64,000 nucleotides of DNA from Nematostella vectensis (Eukaryota > Cnidaria > Anthozoa > Actiniaria > Edwardsiidae): assembly GCF_932526225.1 (NCBI RefSeq), contig NC_064048.1, positions 10,603,688 through 10,667,687 of the forward strand, written 5' to 3'. This document shows, in pieces, positions 51,201-57,289 of this stretch. Positions within the stretch are counted from its first letter, which is position 1, and each line of letters opens with the position of its first letter. Made by a program: the position numbers and the translations under genes. The notes beneath the pieces are model-generated. The model saw only the letters and a program-made list of their open reading frames with translations, did no database searches and had not been told where the DNA came from.

Positions 51201-51451
51201 CAGTGCCATACTCACCAATTCCCTTGTTCCCTCCTAGACCGGTGCACATGCGCGGTGCCTGTGGTCGCCTCTTTCTGGCCACCCTCCGCATCATCTTCAC
51301 CACCCTATTCCTCATCTTCCTACTCCTTGGCACCCTGGTCTTCTGCAACACCTACACTTCTTACAAGCTACGACGGGACCACATACCGGAATGGATAATA
51401 GAGGTCCTTGACCCTCTCATGGATCGCTACCCTGGCACGCCCAACCATTGA
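8782..51451 (+). CDS. IRAG2: IRAG/LRMP (MRVI1-domain) family tail-anchored coiled-coil protein with KASH5-like EF-hand N-terminus, 39 exons, 1222 aa
   Basis: The exons are 8782-8793, 9021-9203, 12147-12268, 13980-14031, 14466-14508, 14591-14663, 14921-15011, 16228-16298, 16878-16942, 17490-17542, 17620-17670, 19025-19102, 19546-19593, 19921-19983, 20307-20371, 20962-21076, 21377-21556, 22202-22297, 34384-34472, 35183-35220, 35520-35607, 36836-36955, 37513-37552, 37897-37943, 38183-38223, 39173-39255, 40749-40943, 41198-41443, 41720-41916, 42354-42381, 42905-42976, 43523-43591, 43791-43829, 44998-45093, 45796-45893, 46403-46479, 47693-47733, 47910-48199 and 51238-51451. All sites are GT-AG, every phase matches, and the total is 3669 nt with no internal stop. 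By homology the product is an ER or nuclear-envelope tail-anchored protein. Vertebrate IRAG1/LRMP bind IP3 receptors, and LRMP and KASH5 link nuclei to microtubule motors. The symbol is a family label; one-to-one orthology is not shown. Confidence 0.85.
9204..12146 (+). other. Intron 2 (2.9 kb)
   Basis: AT-rich intron without coding evidence. Its only clear structure is the TTAA-flanked MITE at 10989-11636. Intron 1 (8794-9020) is short and plain. Confidence 0.6.
10989..11636. mobile_element. piggyBac-type MITE with TTAA target duplications
   Basis: Perfect 15-bp terminal inverted repeats, GGTAATTCCCTTGAA (10993-11007) and its complement (11618-11632), are flanked on both sides by TTAA (10989-10992, 11633-11636), the diagnostic piggyBac target site. 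The 625-bp interior encodes nothing recognisable. It contains two diverged copies of a segment starting TTCTACAACCCA (near 11010 and 11392), about 380 bp apart, so it grew by internal duplication. Confidence 0.7.
12340..13075 (+). repeat. Minisatellite, ~121-bp G-rich unit, ~6 copies (intron 3)
   Basis: About six head-to-tail copies of a purine-rich unit containing GGTCAGTCCTGTAGTAAGGG and ending in a variable run of AGG and G. Unit length varies with the G tracts. It starts about 70 bp into intron 3. I see no convincing copy of the exon 3 junction in it. Confidence 0.85.
13980..40943 (+). CDS. Exons 4-27: long segmented coiled coil
   Basis: Residues about 107-735 are dominated by heptad-like, Glu/Lys/Leu-rich segments: exons 7-15 (for example ATIESLQANNKRLL), 18-19, 21-22 (RMEDLKKELSKVKEQLK) and 26 (KELEEELKRLSNHLL). 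Exons 16-17 interrupt with a Ser-rich, probably flexible stretch containing QRKRRPFSLK, a basic patch that could be a phosphorylation or localisation site. Many exons are tiny (38-65 nt), as expected for a coiled-coil gene grown by small exons. Exon 27 (40749-40943) moves into a Ser/Pro region (SPRSSSPR) and a predicted helix. Parallel dimerisation is inferred from the family, not shown. Confidence 0.8.
15170..16100 (+). repeat. Minisatellite, 15-bp unit GGTCTACATGTGGAT, ~62 copies (intron 7)
   Basis: A nearly perfect array. Variation is blockwise: GGTGTAC-type units occupy roughly 15660-15755 and 15780-15930, and the last few units read GGTCTACACATGGAT. Because 15 is a multiple of three, several frames stay open for more than 300 codons; these are not genes. 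Exons 7 and 8 flank it. Confidence 0.95.
17740..18900 (+). repeat. Minisatellite, 45-bp unit, ~26 copies (intron 11)
   Basis: The unit reads GACTATCTGGCATGCTCG followed by ATGGCAAATAAGGCC and TTACC repeats; some copies carry an extra TTACC. Divergence is moderate. It fills most of intron 11 between exons 11 (ends 17670) and 12 (starts 19025). Its open frames on both strands are repeat artefacts. Confidence 0.93.
20547..20808 (+). repeat. Tandem duplication of 131 bp (intron 15)
   Basis: Two copies (from about 20547 and 20678) are nearly identical and share GAATGAGACAGGGCACCAG and ACACCCCTTGAGCTGCC. Shorter partial copies of GACAGGGCACCAG occur just upstream. A young duplication in intron 15. 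Confidence 0.85.
21805..21919. repeat. Short inverted-repeat element (MITE-like), intron 17
   Basis: Perfect 18-bp arms, CATCCTCGGGGACCCAGG at 21805-21822 and its complement at 21902-21919, enclose about 80 bp. Flanks TTGT on both sides could be a 4-bp target duplication. It is non-coding. Confidence 0.6.
22298..34164 (+). repeat. 12-kb satellite array, 80-bp unit, ~148 copies, seeded from the exon 18/intron 18 junction
   Basis: Each unit holds ACACCAGTCAAGGTGTC, then AAAGTTAGACACGAG or ...GAC, then GTAGGTAGACTACC. The real exon 18 ends ...AAAGTTAGACACGAG at 22297, followed by the same GTAGGTAGACTACC, so the units are copies of the exon end plus the 5' splice site and first intron bases. Many copies keep the exact GAG|GTAGGT junction. 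Higher-order structure is visible: rare variants recur at fixed offsets (AGCCAAGG at 22751 and 24117; TACCCCC...GTCAATG at 26101, 27781 and 28741). The final copy near 34200 is degraded. Confidence 0.97.
34813..35006. repeat. Inverted-repeat element (~194 bp), intron 19
   Basis: Outer arms CAATTTTTAGTTG (34813-34825) and CAACTAAAAATTG (34994-35006) are perfect inverted repeats, and the interior is rich in partly complementary AATTTTTA-like and CATCTACACTAG copies. MITE-like; no target duplication was established. Confidence 0.45.
35608..36530 (+). repeat. Minisatellite, 66-bp unit, ~12 copies, related to the exon 21/intron 21 junction
   Basis: The unit contains CCATAGACACACGTATATCC then TATGTCTGAATCGCAGCATA. 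The real junction is ACATAGACACAAG|GTACGTCTTATG (exon 21 ends at 35607), so each unit carries a diverged image of the exon end and donor. The founder-like first copy begins at the first intron base. Some units have an extra ACTGT. Confidence 0.88.
36560..36712 (+). repeat. Minisatellite, 30-bp unit, ~5 copies (intron 21)
   Basis: Tandem copies of GAATCGCAGTAGTAGCAACG followed by ACTATGGCGT directly follow the 66-bp array and reuse its GAATCGCAGTAGTAGCAACGAC portion, which also occurs at the start of intron 21. A secondary expansion from the same founder. Confidence 0.85.
38660..38950 (+). repeat. Minisatellite, ~25-bp unit, ~10 copies (intron 25)
   Basis: Diverged copies of TTCCGTAGGCTTGCGTGATG, interrupted by a short AT-rich segment around 38818-38860. 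They lie between exons 25 and 26. No splice-junction similarity seen. Confidence 0.8.
39256..40400 (+). repeat. Minisatellite, ~93-98-bp unit, 11 clear copies, seeded from the exon 26/intron 26 junction
   Basis: Exon 26 ends AACCATTTGCTGACAGAG... through GCCTTAGAG|GTACAAAGCTCCC (junction at 39255/39256). Each unit repeats about 38-42 nt of that exon end, then GTACAG, then AGCTCCCTTTTCC and an AT-rich stretch ending ATGTTAG. Copies 2-4 keep the full 42-nt TTAGAG ending, the rest end GCCAG|GTACAG. A decayed twelfth copy lies near 40340. Confidence 0.95.
41107..41165 (+). repeat. (GTTT)n microsatellite, intron 27
   Basis: About fifteen GTTT-type tetranucleotides just before exon 28. It may contribute to the T-rich tract upstream of the acceptor at 41196-41197. 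Confidence 0.85.
41198..41916 (+). CDS. Exons 28-29: Ser/Pro-rich linker
   Basis: About 148 residues of low-complexity, phospho-acceptor-rich sequence (SPPYSSVSSQSPERSAQSP and an acidic KHDEDYPDSLDSS region). Exon 28 ends TDLTSEYMK. Exon 29 probably uses the second of three clustered GT donors (ending at 41916), because only that gives phase 2 and joins in frame to exon 30 (PAPSEREVE). No domain is recognised; a kinase-regulated linker is inference. Confidence 0.7.
42354..46479 (+). CDS. Exons 30-36: MRVI1-type C-terminal domain
   Basis: Residues about 883-1041 resemble the conserved C-terminal block of IRAG1 and LRMP. Hallmarks are DQMTLEKRLRVQERNRAVAE (exons 31-32), followed by a helix with SSCQRVSSLAQQHGSVQQ (exon 34) and ESRMSGGLEVMICHAENV (exon 35), which lines up with the family's ...ESRVSKAVEVMIQHVEN... 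block. Exon 36 begins KKESLLPDD. In vertebrates this coiled-coil region is needed for IP3-receptor association. The intron positions between 42354 and 46479 carry a triplet repeat, an inverted-repeat element and a 35-bp minisatellite. Confidence 0.85.
42995..43440 (+). repeat. Trinucleotide-based minisatellite, 21-bp unit (intron 31)
   Basis: A compound of GTT and GCT triplets organised into 21-bp units CTGTTGGTGTTGTTGCTGCTA with TATTATTGT variants. All frames are open, giving spurious Leu-, Cys- or Thr/Ala-rich proteins on either strand. It lies between exons 31 and 32. Confidence 0.93.
44010..44806. mobile_element. Putative ~800-bp inverted-repeat element (intron 33)
   Basis: The ends read GGCTCTATTCCCAGC (44010) and, from the right, GGCTCGATTTCCAGC (44806). 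Subterminal segments also match as inverted repeats (ACGGCTGGACCAATGGTC against ACGGCTAGGTCACTGGTC). No transposase and no clear target duplication were found, so a degraded non-autonomous DNA transposon is only the likeliest reading. Confidence 0.4.
45110..45780 (+). repeat. Minisatellite, ~35-bp unit, ~18 copies (intron 34)
   Basis: The unit reads TGTGATGGACTGACCCAGGC followed by TACATATACATGTAC, with frequent indels. It fills intron 34 between exons 34 and 35. No junction copy is evident. Confidence 0.9.
46977..47330 (-). pseudogene. piggyBac transposase C-terminal relic (intron 36)
   Basis: The minus-strand frame 47282-46977 (101 codons) reads VNAFILYQN, a helix, then a Cys-rich end CVNCAERN...CATCKVTLCVGCF, the arrangement at the C-terminus of PGBD/piggyBac transposases (end of DDE_Tnp_1_7 plus zinc-binding motif). 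The preceding WYRYLAFF block lies in a different frame across a 7-T run near 47287, so there is a one-base frameshift. The DDD catalytic region is missing, as are recognisable terminal repeats. A dead fragment on the opposite strand to its host gene. Confidence 0.75.
47910..51451 (+). CDS. Exons 38-39: acidic linker and C-terminal tail anchor
   Basis: Exon 38 (47910-48199) encodes a Ser/Glu-rich linker ending VEPTP and stops mid-codon (AG). The acceptor at 51236-51237 supplies A, giving R, and the frame runs on into the tail anchor. Residues about 1163-1187 are one hydrophobic helix, preceded by basic residues (MRGACGR) and followed by about 35 residues ending RYPGTPNH. Length and placement mimic a KASH peptide, but the terminal PPPx motif of SUN-binding KASH domains is absent, so ER anchoring is at least as likely as SUN binding. 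The stop is at 51449-51451 and AATAAA at 51603-51608. These two exons flank the 2.8-kb 39-bp minisatellite. Confidence 0.85.
48459..51237 (+). repeat. 2.8-kb minisatellite, 39-bp unit, ~71 copies, carrying the exon 39 splice acceptor
   Basis: The unit is ACCAGTGCCATACTCACC + AATTCCCTTGTTCCCTCCTAG, with CCTTTCCC and CTGCTAG variants. Each contains a pyrimidine tract and TAG, followed by ACC(A/G)GTGC. The last copy is the real acceptor (AG at 51236-51237) and exon 39 starts ACCGGTGC, identical to the start of many units. In the phase of exon 39 the units read RPVPYSPIPLFPP. That frame is open for 20 units, back to a TAG at 50456-50458. A few units are 38 bp and shift frame further upstream. Confidence 0.97.
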
Positions 51452-52896
51452 GCCACTGTGTCCAATTCCATGCCTTTTCTATGAGGAATTTTTCGGTCAT
51501 GTATATGATAAATTTTGTGGAATTGCTTTTTGTGGCAGTTGATTATTGTAGAATTGGGCGCTGTCGTGTGTTAGCGTACGTGAATATTTTGTATATAGAG
51601 AAAATAAAGCTAGAATAGCTGATAGTTTAGCTCTTTGCCTGAGTATATATGACTATTTTCTGTATAACTGTAATATTTATATGCCTTCTATAACTCTTAC
51701 ATTTTATCACAATTTTCTCCTTTTTTTTCTTTTCTATTGAAGGATGTTAATTAGCTGCTAAGATCCGACTATAACGTGATAACGAATATGCGTTCCTGTT
51801 ATCTTCTGGGAATTATTGGCGATTTTCCTATCAATGGATTTTTTCTTATAGCAAAAGTACCTCAACTTATCTGAATACAGCCATCTAAAATGCCCTCTAG
51901 GTCGATTTCTAAACCTTATATTAAATGCAGGAATCCTAATGTAAAACAAATCGAAACAATAACGTGATTCAATTAGTTTATCAGTGCATATTAAGATTTT
52001 CTCACGCTCATTACTGATCATTGCGCTTCTGCTTAAAGTCGCTAACTAAAAAGCTCGTTCTATATCGGAAAGTGTTGATACAACAAACAAAACAAAAAAC
52101 TGTTTCCAGACAATCATCCAGGGAATGTATTTTCCCAACAATGCCATGCGGCATATCCATGCGACATCAAAGTCAATTCAAACGATATTTAAAGAGCCTT
52201 TTCAGCCACTCCTTTCTGATTCAAAATTATCGCAGCAGATTTCCTATATGGATGAAAACGTTACTTTCTTTTTATATTTCGCTAGAATGAAAAAATTGCA
52301 GCTGAGACTCTTTCATTATTAGTGACGATTTATATATGTTAGATGAAACAGCATCAACAACGAAAGGCGCGTTAGAAAATACTTGTTTTATTTAGAAATG
52401 TTAAGATTGCTTAGGAAAATTGTATCTACTGCTGAGGTGCGTTAATGGATGATATATGTAAATAGTCTAAAGTCATTAAGCATTCGACACATTTCCCTGT
52501 TCATGCCCTAGAAAACTTTTTCTACAGAAACAGGATATATCTATCGGGCATCTAGAAATTTAGTCATCATATTAGATCTGTTGAAAACCTGTTAGCAACC
52601 ATTTTTTGCTTAACAAGGAATATCTCTGGAATATTGAATATTTTAAATTAAAATTAAAAAAATAAACTACTGTAGAAGATGATTACAAAAATTAATATAT
52701 GATGATTATGTTGGTCAAAAGAGAGAGAGAGAGCAATTATTATATTTATGTCAGAGAATACTAGTTCACCGTAGTATTGTTGTACAATTTTTACTAATAT
52801 CACATTAAAACGCGATTTCGGGTTTAATGTTTGAGTTTTTTTTTTTTTTTTTTTGGGGGGGGAAGGGAAGGGCAAGAGGTGTAATAAATGTTGTAT
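51452..52896. other. 3' UTR of the long gene and intergenic interval
   Basis: The IRAG-like 3' UTR runs from 51452 to just past the AATAAA at 51603-51608. The remainder to the retrotransposon is AT-rich, with a short GA repeat near 52720 and a poly-T/G tract near 52836-52862. No gene was seen. Confidence 0.65.
51603..51608 (+). terminator. Poly(A) signal of the IRAG-like gene
   Basis: AATAAA about 150 bp after the stop codon at 51449-51451; the only canonical hexamer close downstream. Confidence 0.7.
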
Positions 52897-52901
52897 GTGC
52901 C

Positions 52902-53059
52902 TATAATAACCTTGGTTATCCTTTAATTAGCACACGAACTTTCCATAATAAACCAACAACAACTTGACAGGCCGTTCGCCTCAGAACATGTGTCACCTGA
53001 GCCTACACTATTTACAGCGGTCTACTTCCTGACACAGGTATCCCGGTCAGTATATGACA
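52902..53059 (-). repeat. 3' LTR (left copy), 158 bp
   Basis: In element orientation it begins TGTCATATACTGACC and ends GGTTATTATA. It appears identical to the right copy. Confidence 0.95.
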
Positions 53060-53071
53060 CTTCCTCCTTCC
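53060..53071 (-). other. Polypurine tract
   Basis: GGAAGGAGGAAG on the element strand, directly beside the 3' LTR, where plus-strand priming occurs in LTR elements. Confidence 0.75.
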
Positions 53072-53162
53072 TAGCTAAAGCATACTACAGTACACCAATG
53101 ATATGTGTGTCTATGTGTCCAAGTCCTGGTGAACCCAACAAGTATTGCAACAAGGACCTTAT

Positions 53163-56100
53163 TTACAAAACATAGTCATTTAAATGACTTGGGGTTTGTC
53201 GAACTCTCGTAGGATAGCGGCTCTCTGTAGTAGCAATAGGCACTGACTGAGTATCGTCTGGTGTCGCTGCAACTGGCTCGCATATGGGGGTGGTGGATGT
53301 CGGTGGCACCAGACTTTCTATTGGAACTGTGTCTACACCGGCCAGCTCCATTGGACCTAAGGAGATATTAGAATTCCCCCTAGGCTTCTCATTGACGTCT
53401 GTGTCTGCCTCTCGCTTCAGCAAATGGTCAATGTGTCTGCGCACAAGTCTACCGTCTATGAGCTCAACTTCATACGAAAGAGGACCAGTTACCTTGGAGA
53501 TTTTACCTTTGAACCACCTGACTCCATGTCCAAAGTTCTTGGCTCTTACCAAGTCCCCTGCTGTAAATGCTCTCAGTGGTGTCTTCCCATCGTGATATCT
53601 CTTCATATTACTCTGGTTGTCCCTGACTCGACCTCGGAGAGCAGGGTGTAACAAGTCAAACCTTGTTTTCAACTTCCGGCCGTTTAACAGTTCCGCTGGG
53701 CTACGACCGGTTGTCGTGTGAGGTGTAACACGGTATTGGAAGAGGAATCTCTGCAGTATTGTCGTCAAATCTCTTCCAGGCGTTCTCTCTATCCCTTCCT
53801 TTACTGTCTGCACGGTTCGCTCTGCCTGCCCATTGCTGGATGGGTGTAGTGGCGCAACCGGGATGTGCTGGATGCCGTTCTTACTGAAGAATGTTGACAG
53901 TTCTTCCGAGATAAGGTTAGGACCATTATCCGATACAACAACATCTGGAATACCGTTCCGTGCGAAGCATTCACGCAGCTTGTCTATGGTTGCTTGAGAT
54001 GTTGTTGACTTCATCAGGTATGTCTCAATCCACTTGGAGTAAGCATCAGTTATAACCAGTAACATGTGACCTTCGACCGGCCCACCGTAGTCTAGGTGGA
54101 TCCGCTTCCAGGGACCATCGGGATATTCCCATGGGTGCAATGGAGCTGATGGCGGGTTTCTTCTCCGGTCCTGGCAAACATCACATCTCCTCACTATCTC
54201 TGCTAGCTCTTCATCCATTCCGGGCCACCAAACGTAACTCCTGGCCAAGGCCTTCATCCGATTGATGCCCGGATGTGCAGAGTGGAGCTCTCGCTTGACT
54301 TGATCTCTACCATCGGGTGGAATTATAACTCTCGCACCCCATAAGATACACCCATCTTGGACGCTTAACTCGTCTCTCCTCTTGCGATAGGGTGTAAGGG
54401 CTGGATCTGTGTCATCTGTCGGCCATCCGCGTAACAGGTACTCATGTACATGTGCGAGTACAGGATCTTTCCTTGTCCAATGGCTGATCTGCTCTGAGGT
54501 CAAGATAGAGCAGTCTTCTAACTCTTCTATCATCAATACTCTGTCTTCAGTACGCGCTTTCACAGGTAAAGGCAGTCGGGACATACAGTCTGCATTGGCA
54601 TGCTGATTTCCTGCTCTGTACTTCATGTGGTACTGGTATGCCCTCATCAATATGGACCATCGCTGAATTCTGGGCGATGCCATGACCGGTGTCTGCTTCG
54701 CCTCATGGAACAGTGACAGTAATGGCTTGTGGTCCGTGATTATATCAAAATCTCGACCAAACACATACTTGTGGAACTTCTTTAGCCCGAAGACAACGGC
54801 GGCTCCCTCCTTGTCTAGTTGGCTGTAGTTCTTCTCAGCATCGCTAAGGGTGCGACTTGCAAACCCAATAGGTCGTTCGGAGCCATCCTCCATGATATGG
54901 GATAGGACTGCGCCTAGGCCATACTGGGAAGCGTCACAATGGAGTACTAGTGCTCTTTCGGTATCATAGTGTACCAAAAGTCCTGCTGAGAGAATCATCT
55001 TCTTGGTTAGTTCAAAACATGTTTGCTGTTCTGGTCCCCAGTGCCACTTCACCCCATGCTCTAGGAGCTTGTGCAGAGGGTGAAGGACCTGAGACAGACC
55101 CTTCAAGAATTTACCGTAGTAATTCAATAGGCCTAGGTATGCCTTCAGTTCCGTGACGTTCTCCGGTGTCTTGGCCTTAACTAGTGCCTCAACCTTGTCC
55201 TTGACTGGAGATATGCCCGTCTTGTCAATCTGATGACCCAGGTATACAACCTTGTCCTGCATAAACACACACTTCTCTCTCTTAAGTCTCAGTCCTGCCT
55301 CATCAAGCCTTGCTAGGACCTTCTCTAAATTCTCAAGCGATTCCGCAGTGCTCTCACCTGTCACAAGGATATCGTCTAGGTATACAGCTACCTGAGGTAT
55401 TCCATGCAGCAGTTCTTCTATGGCACGTTGGAAGGCCGCTGGGGCGCTGGCGACTCCATACGGCAGACGTTTATACTGAAACATACCCTTCACCGTGTTG
55501 ATGGTTGTGAACTTCCTGCTATCTGGGTCAAGTTCAACCTGAGAATATGCATGAGAAAGATCAAGCTTATGATAGATAGTTCCTCCTGCTATTTGAGCAG
55601 TCAACTCCTCCAAGGTGGGTATTGGGTACTGCTCGACCTTGGAAACCTTGTTAACAGTGACCTTATAGTCCCCACACAGTCTAATCTCACCGTTAGGTTT
55701 CAGTACTGGGACTACCGGCGCTGCCCAGTCTGAATGTCTGATAGGCTCTATCACATCCTGTTCCACGAGTCGGTCAATCTCTGCAATTACCTTGCTCTTC
55801 ATAGCAAATGGGAGTGAGCGCGGTTTGTAGAAAAGTGGCTTTGCGCTGGGGTCAACAATAATCTTAGCTTGCGTGCCTTTCATCTTCCCCAATTCGTCCC
55901 TAAAAATATCTGGGTGCCTTTCAAGCACAGTCTCTAGGGTCAGGGTTTCCTTGAGGTGGTTTACACTTATCACGCTAAGCTGCTCTACTACATCCCTCCC
56001 GGCAAGATTAACCCTCTTGTGATTTGTAACGACAACTGAGGTGGTGCACGAGTTGCCATGGTAACTGACAACAGTCTCAATAGTTCCCAGGACTTTCAAT

Positions 56101-57176
56101 TTGTGTCCTGTAAAAGAAGTTAGGTCTAACTCAGATGACTTCATTTTGTGGAAACTTGGCAGAGTTTTGGCGGTTTCTTCCGAAATTAAGGTATAGGGTG
56201 ACCCTGTATCTATTTCAAACTCAATTGGCCTCCCGTCTACTTCTAGGTTTACAGTGATTGGTGGAACTTTATTTCCTGGGTTCCTAATGTGATACATTCC
56301 CTCGGGACCCCCTTCACTATCTTCATCTTCACTGAAAACTTCTTCTTCAACATGGGTAATGGTAGCCCCGGACCGGCATGCACTTTTTGCATGGCCTTTC
56401 TTCCCACATTTGTAGCAATTCTGATCTTTAAACCAGCATGATTGTGGGTCATGGGAATTTCCACATCTGTAACATTCTCCCCCTGATTTGTCTCCTGACA
56501 TGGGTGTCTTTTGGGACCCCTTAACCTGCCCCCTTTTGTTTTCATAGTTACCCCTCTGTCTAGTGGGGCCTCCCTTCCCTTTAGGCCTTTGGGGGTAGTG
56601 CACTTGGTTTACTGAGGGCTCCTCTTGTGCAACACTTTTCTGCATTTCTCTAACATTGCGGCGTGCCGATTCATATGCCTCTGCGATCTGGAAAGCCTTA
56701 TCGAATGTTAGGTCTCCATCTGGTGTGGATAAGATTTTCTGTTGGATTTCTGCATCATTTATGCCAGCGATAAATCTGTCCTTCATGGCTCGGTTAAGAA
56801 ATCCTCCGAAATTACATGGAACTGCTAATCTCCTGAGTTCCGCAACATACATCATGACACTTTCATTACTTCTCCTAATTCTCGAGTTAAAGTAAAGACT
56901 CGCGCTCGCTTCGGAAAGCTTCGGTTTAAAGTGATGTTTCACTGCCTTGGTGATAAACTCAAATGTTTTGTCCGCCGGTTTCTCCGGTAAACACAAACTT
57001 TTGATTATGTGGTACGCTTTTGGGCCTACGTTGGCACACAAAATGCTCACTTTGAACTTGTCTTCTGTTATTTTGTTTGCAGCAAAATAATGTTCGTATA
57101 TTTCTATAAACTCCGTCCAATTGTGTTCGGTCTCATCAAAAGCAAAGAGGTTGCCATACAACGCTGCGGTCGCCAT
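53163..57176 (-). CDS. Gag-Pol polyprotein of the Ty3/gypsy element, 1337 aa, intact
   Basis: A single frame fuses Gag and Pol with no frameshift. The Gag-like N-terminus (1-230) is followed by two CCHC-type knuckles (CYRCG...C at 235-248 and CYKCGKKGHAKSAC at 254-267). The aspartic protease has DTGS at 323-326. Reverse transcriptase has the YLDD catalytic motif near 600, and RNase H has HCDAS near 744. Integrase follows, with an HHCC zinc finger (around 969-1005) and a D-D-E core (HLDYGGP near 1025, VSDNGP near 1082, NGQAERT near 1116). All catalytic residues visible to me are intact. The C-terminus is Pro/Thr-rich with no chromodomain. The order PR-RT-RH-IN marks Ty3/gypsy (Metaviridae); similarity is to K02A2.6-type elements of invertebrates. 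Confidence 0.96.
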   Translation of the reverse strand: MATAALYGNLFAFDETEHNWTEFIEIYEHYFAANKITEDKFKVSILCANVGPKAYHIIKSLCLPEKPADKTFEFITKAVKHHFKPKLSEASASLYFNSRIRRSNESVMMYVAELRRLAVPCNFGGFLNRAMKDRFIAGINDAEIQQKILSTPDGDLTFDKAFQIAEAYESARRNVREMQKSVAQEEPSVNQVHYPQRPKGKGGPTRQRGNYENKRGQVKGSQKTPMSGDKSGGECYRCGNSHDPQSCWFKDQNCYKCGKKGHAKSACRSGATITHVEEEVFSEDEDSEGGPEGMYHIRNPGNKVPPITVNLEVDGRPIEFEIDTGSPYTLISEETAKTLPSFHKMKSSELDLTSFTGHKLKVLGTIETVVSYHGNSCTTSVVVTNHKRVNLAGRDVVEQLSVISVNHLKETLTLETVLERHPDIFRDELGKMKGTQAKIIVDPSAKPLFYKPRSLPFAMKSKVIAEIDRLVEQDVIEPIRHSDWAAPVVPVLKPNGEIRLCGDYKVTVNKVSKVEQYPIPTLEELTAQIAGGTIYHKLDLSHAYSQVELDPDSRKFTTINTVKGMFQYKRLPYGVASAPAAFQRAIEELLHGIPQVAVYLDDILVTGESTAESLENLEKVLARLDEAGLRLKREKCVFMQDKVVYLGHQIDKTGISPVKDKVEALVKAKTPENVTELKAYLGLLNYYGKFLKGLSQVLHPLHKLLEHGVKWHWGPEQQTCFELTKKMILSAGLLVHYDTERALVLHCDASQYGLGAVLSHIMEDGSERPIGFASRTLSDAEKNYSQLDKEGAAVVFGLKKFHKYVFGRDFDIITDHKPLLSLFHEAKQTPVMASPRIQRWSILMRAYQYHMKYRAGNQHANADCMSRLPLPVKARTEDRVLMIEELEDCSILTSEQISHWTRKDPVLAHVHEYLLRGWPTDDTDPALTPYRKRRDELSVQDGCILWGARVIIPPDGRDQVKRELHSAHPGINRMKALARSYVWWPGMDEELAEIVRRCDVCQDRRRNPPSAPLHPWEYPDGPWKRIHLDYGGPVEGHMLLVITDAYSKWIETYLMKSTTSQATIDKLRECFARNGIPDVVVSDNGPNLISEELSTFFSKNGIQHIPVAPLHPSSNGQAERTVQTVKEGIERTPGRDLTTILQRFLFQYRVTPHTTTGRSPAELLNGRKLKTRFDLLHPALRGRVRDNQSNMKRYHDGKTPLRAFTAGDLVRAKNFGHGVRWFKGKISKVTGPLSYEVELIDGRLVRRHIDHLLKREADTDVNEKPRGNSNISLGPMELAGVDTVPIESLVPPTSTTPICEPVAATPDDTQSVPIATTESRYPTRVRQTPSHLNDYVL

Positions 57177-57269
57177 ATTTCATGGAACAAACTCACCGGA
57201 TTTTCGATCCTTCGTCGGGTTTCTTCGGTCCCAATTTACCACTAGCGCCTTCTTCTTGACTTATTTTCG

Positions 57270-57287
57270 GTTTTTCTCTCGTCGCCA
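57270..57287 (-). other. Primer-binding site, tRNA-Ser-like
   Basis: Two bases inside the 5' LTR, the minus strand reads TGGCGACGAGAG. The first ten bases are complementary to the 3' end of tRNA-Ser(GCT) (...CTCGTCG plus CCA). The assignment is from memory of that tRNA and should be checked. Confidence 0.6.
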
Positions 57288-57289
57288 CG

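Noticed and set aside
48477-51351. Pro-rich plus-strand frames and a Gly-rich minus-strand frame (GLGGNKGIGEYGT repeats) over the 39-bp array
   Set aside because: Most are repeat artefacts that shift frame at 38-bp units, and the minus-strand frame runs antisense through exon 39. Only the stretch in phase with exon 39 (from about 50459) is kept as a possible alternative extension.
53163-57176. Retrovirus-like env or chromodomain in the LTR element
   Set aside because: Nothing after the integrase resembles a chromodomain, and there is no further open frame between pol and the 3' LTR.
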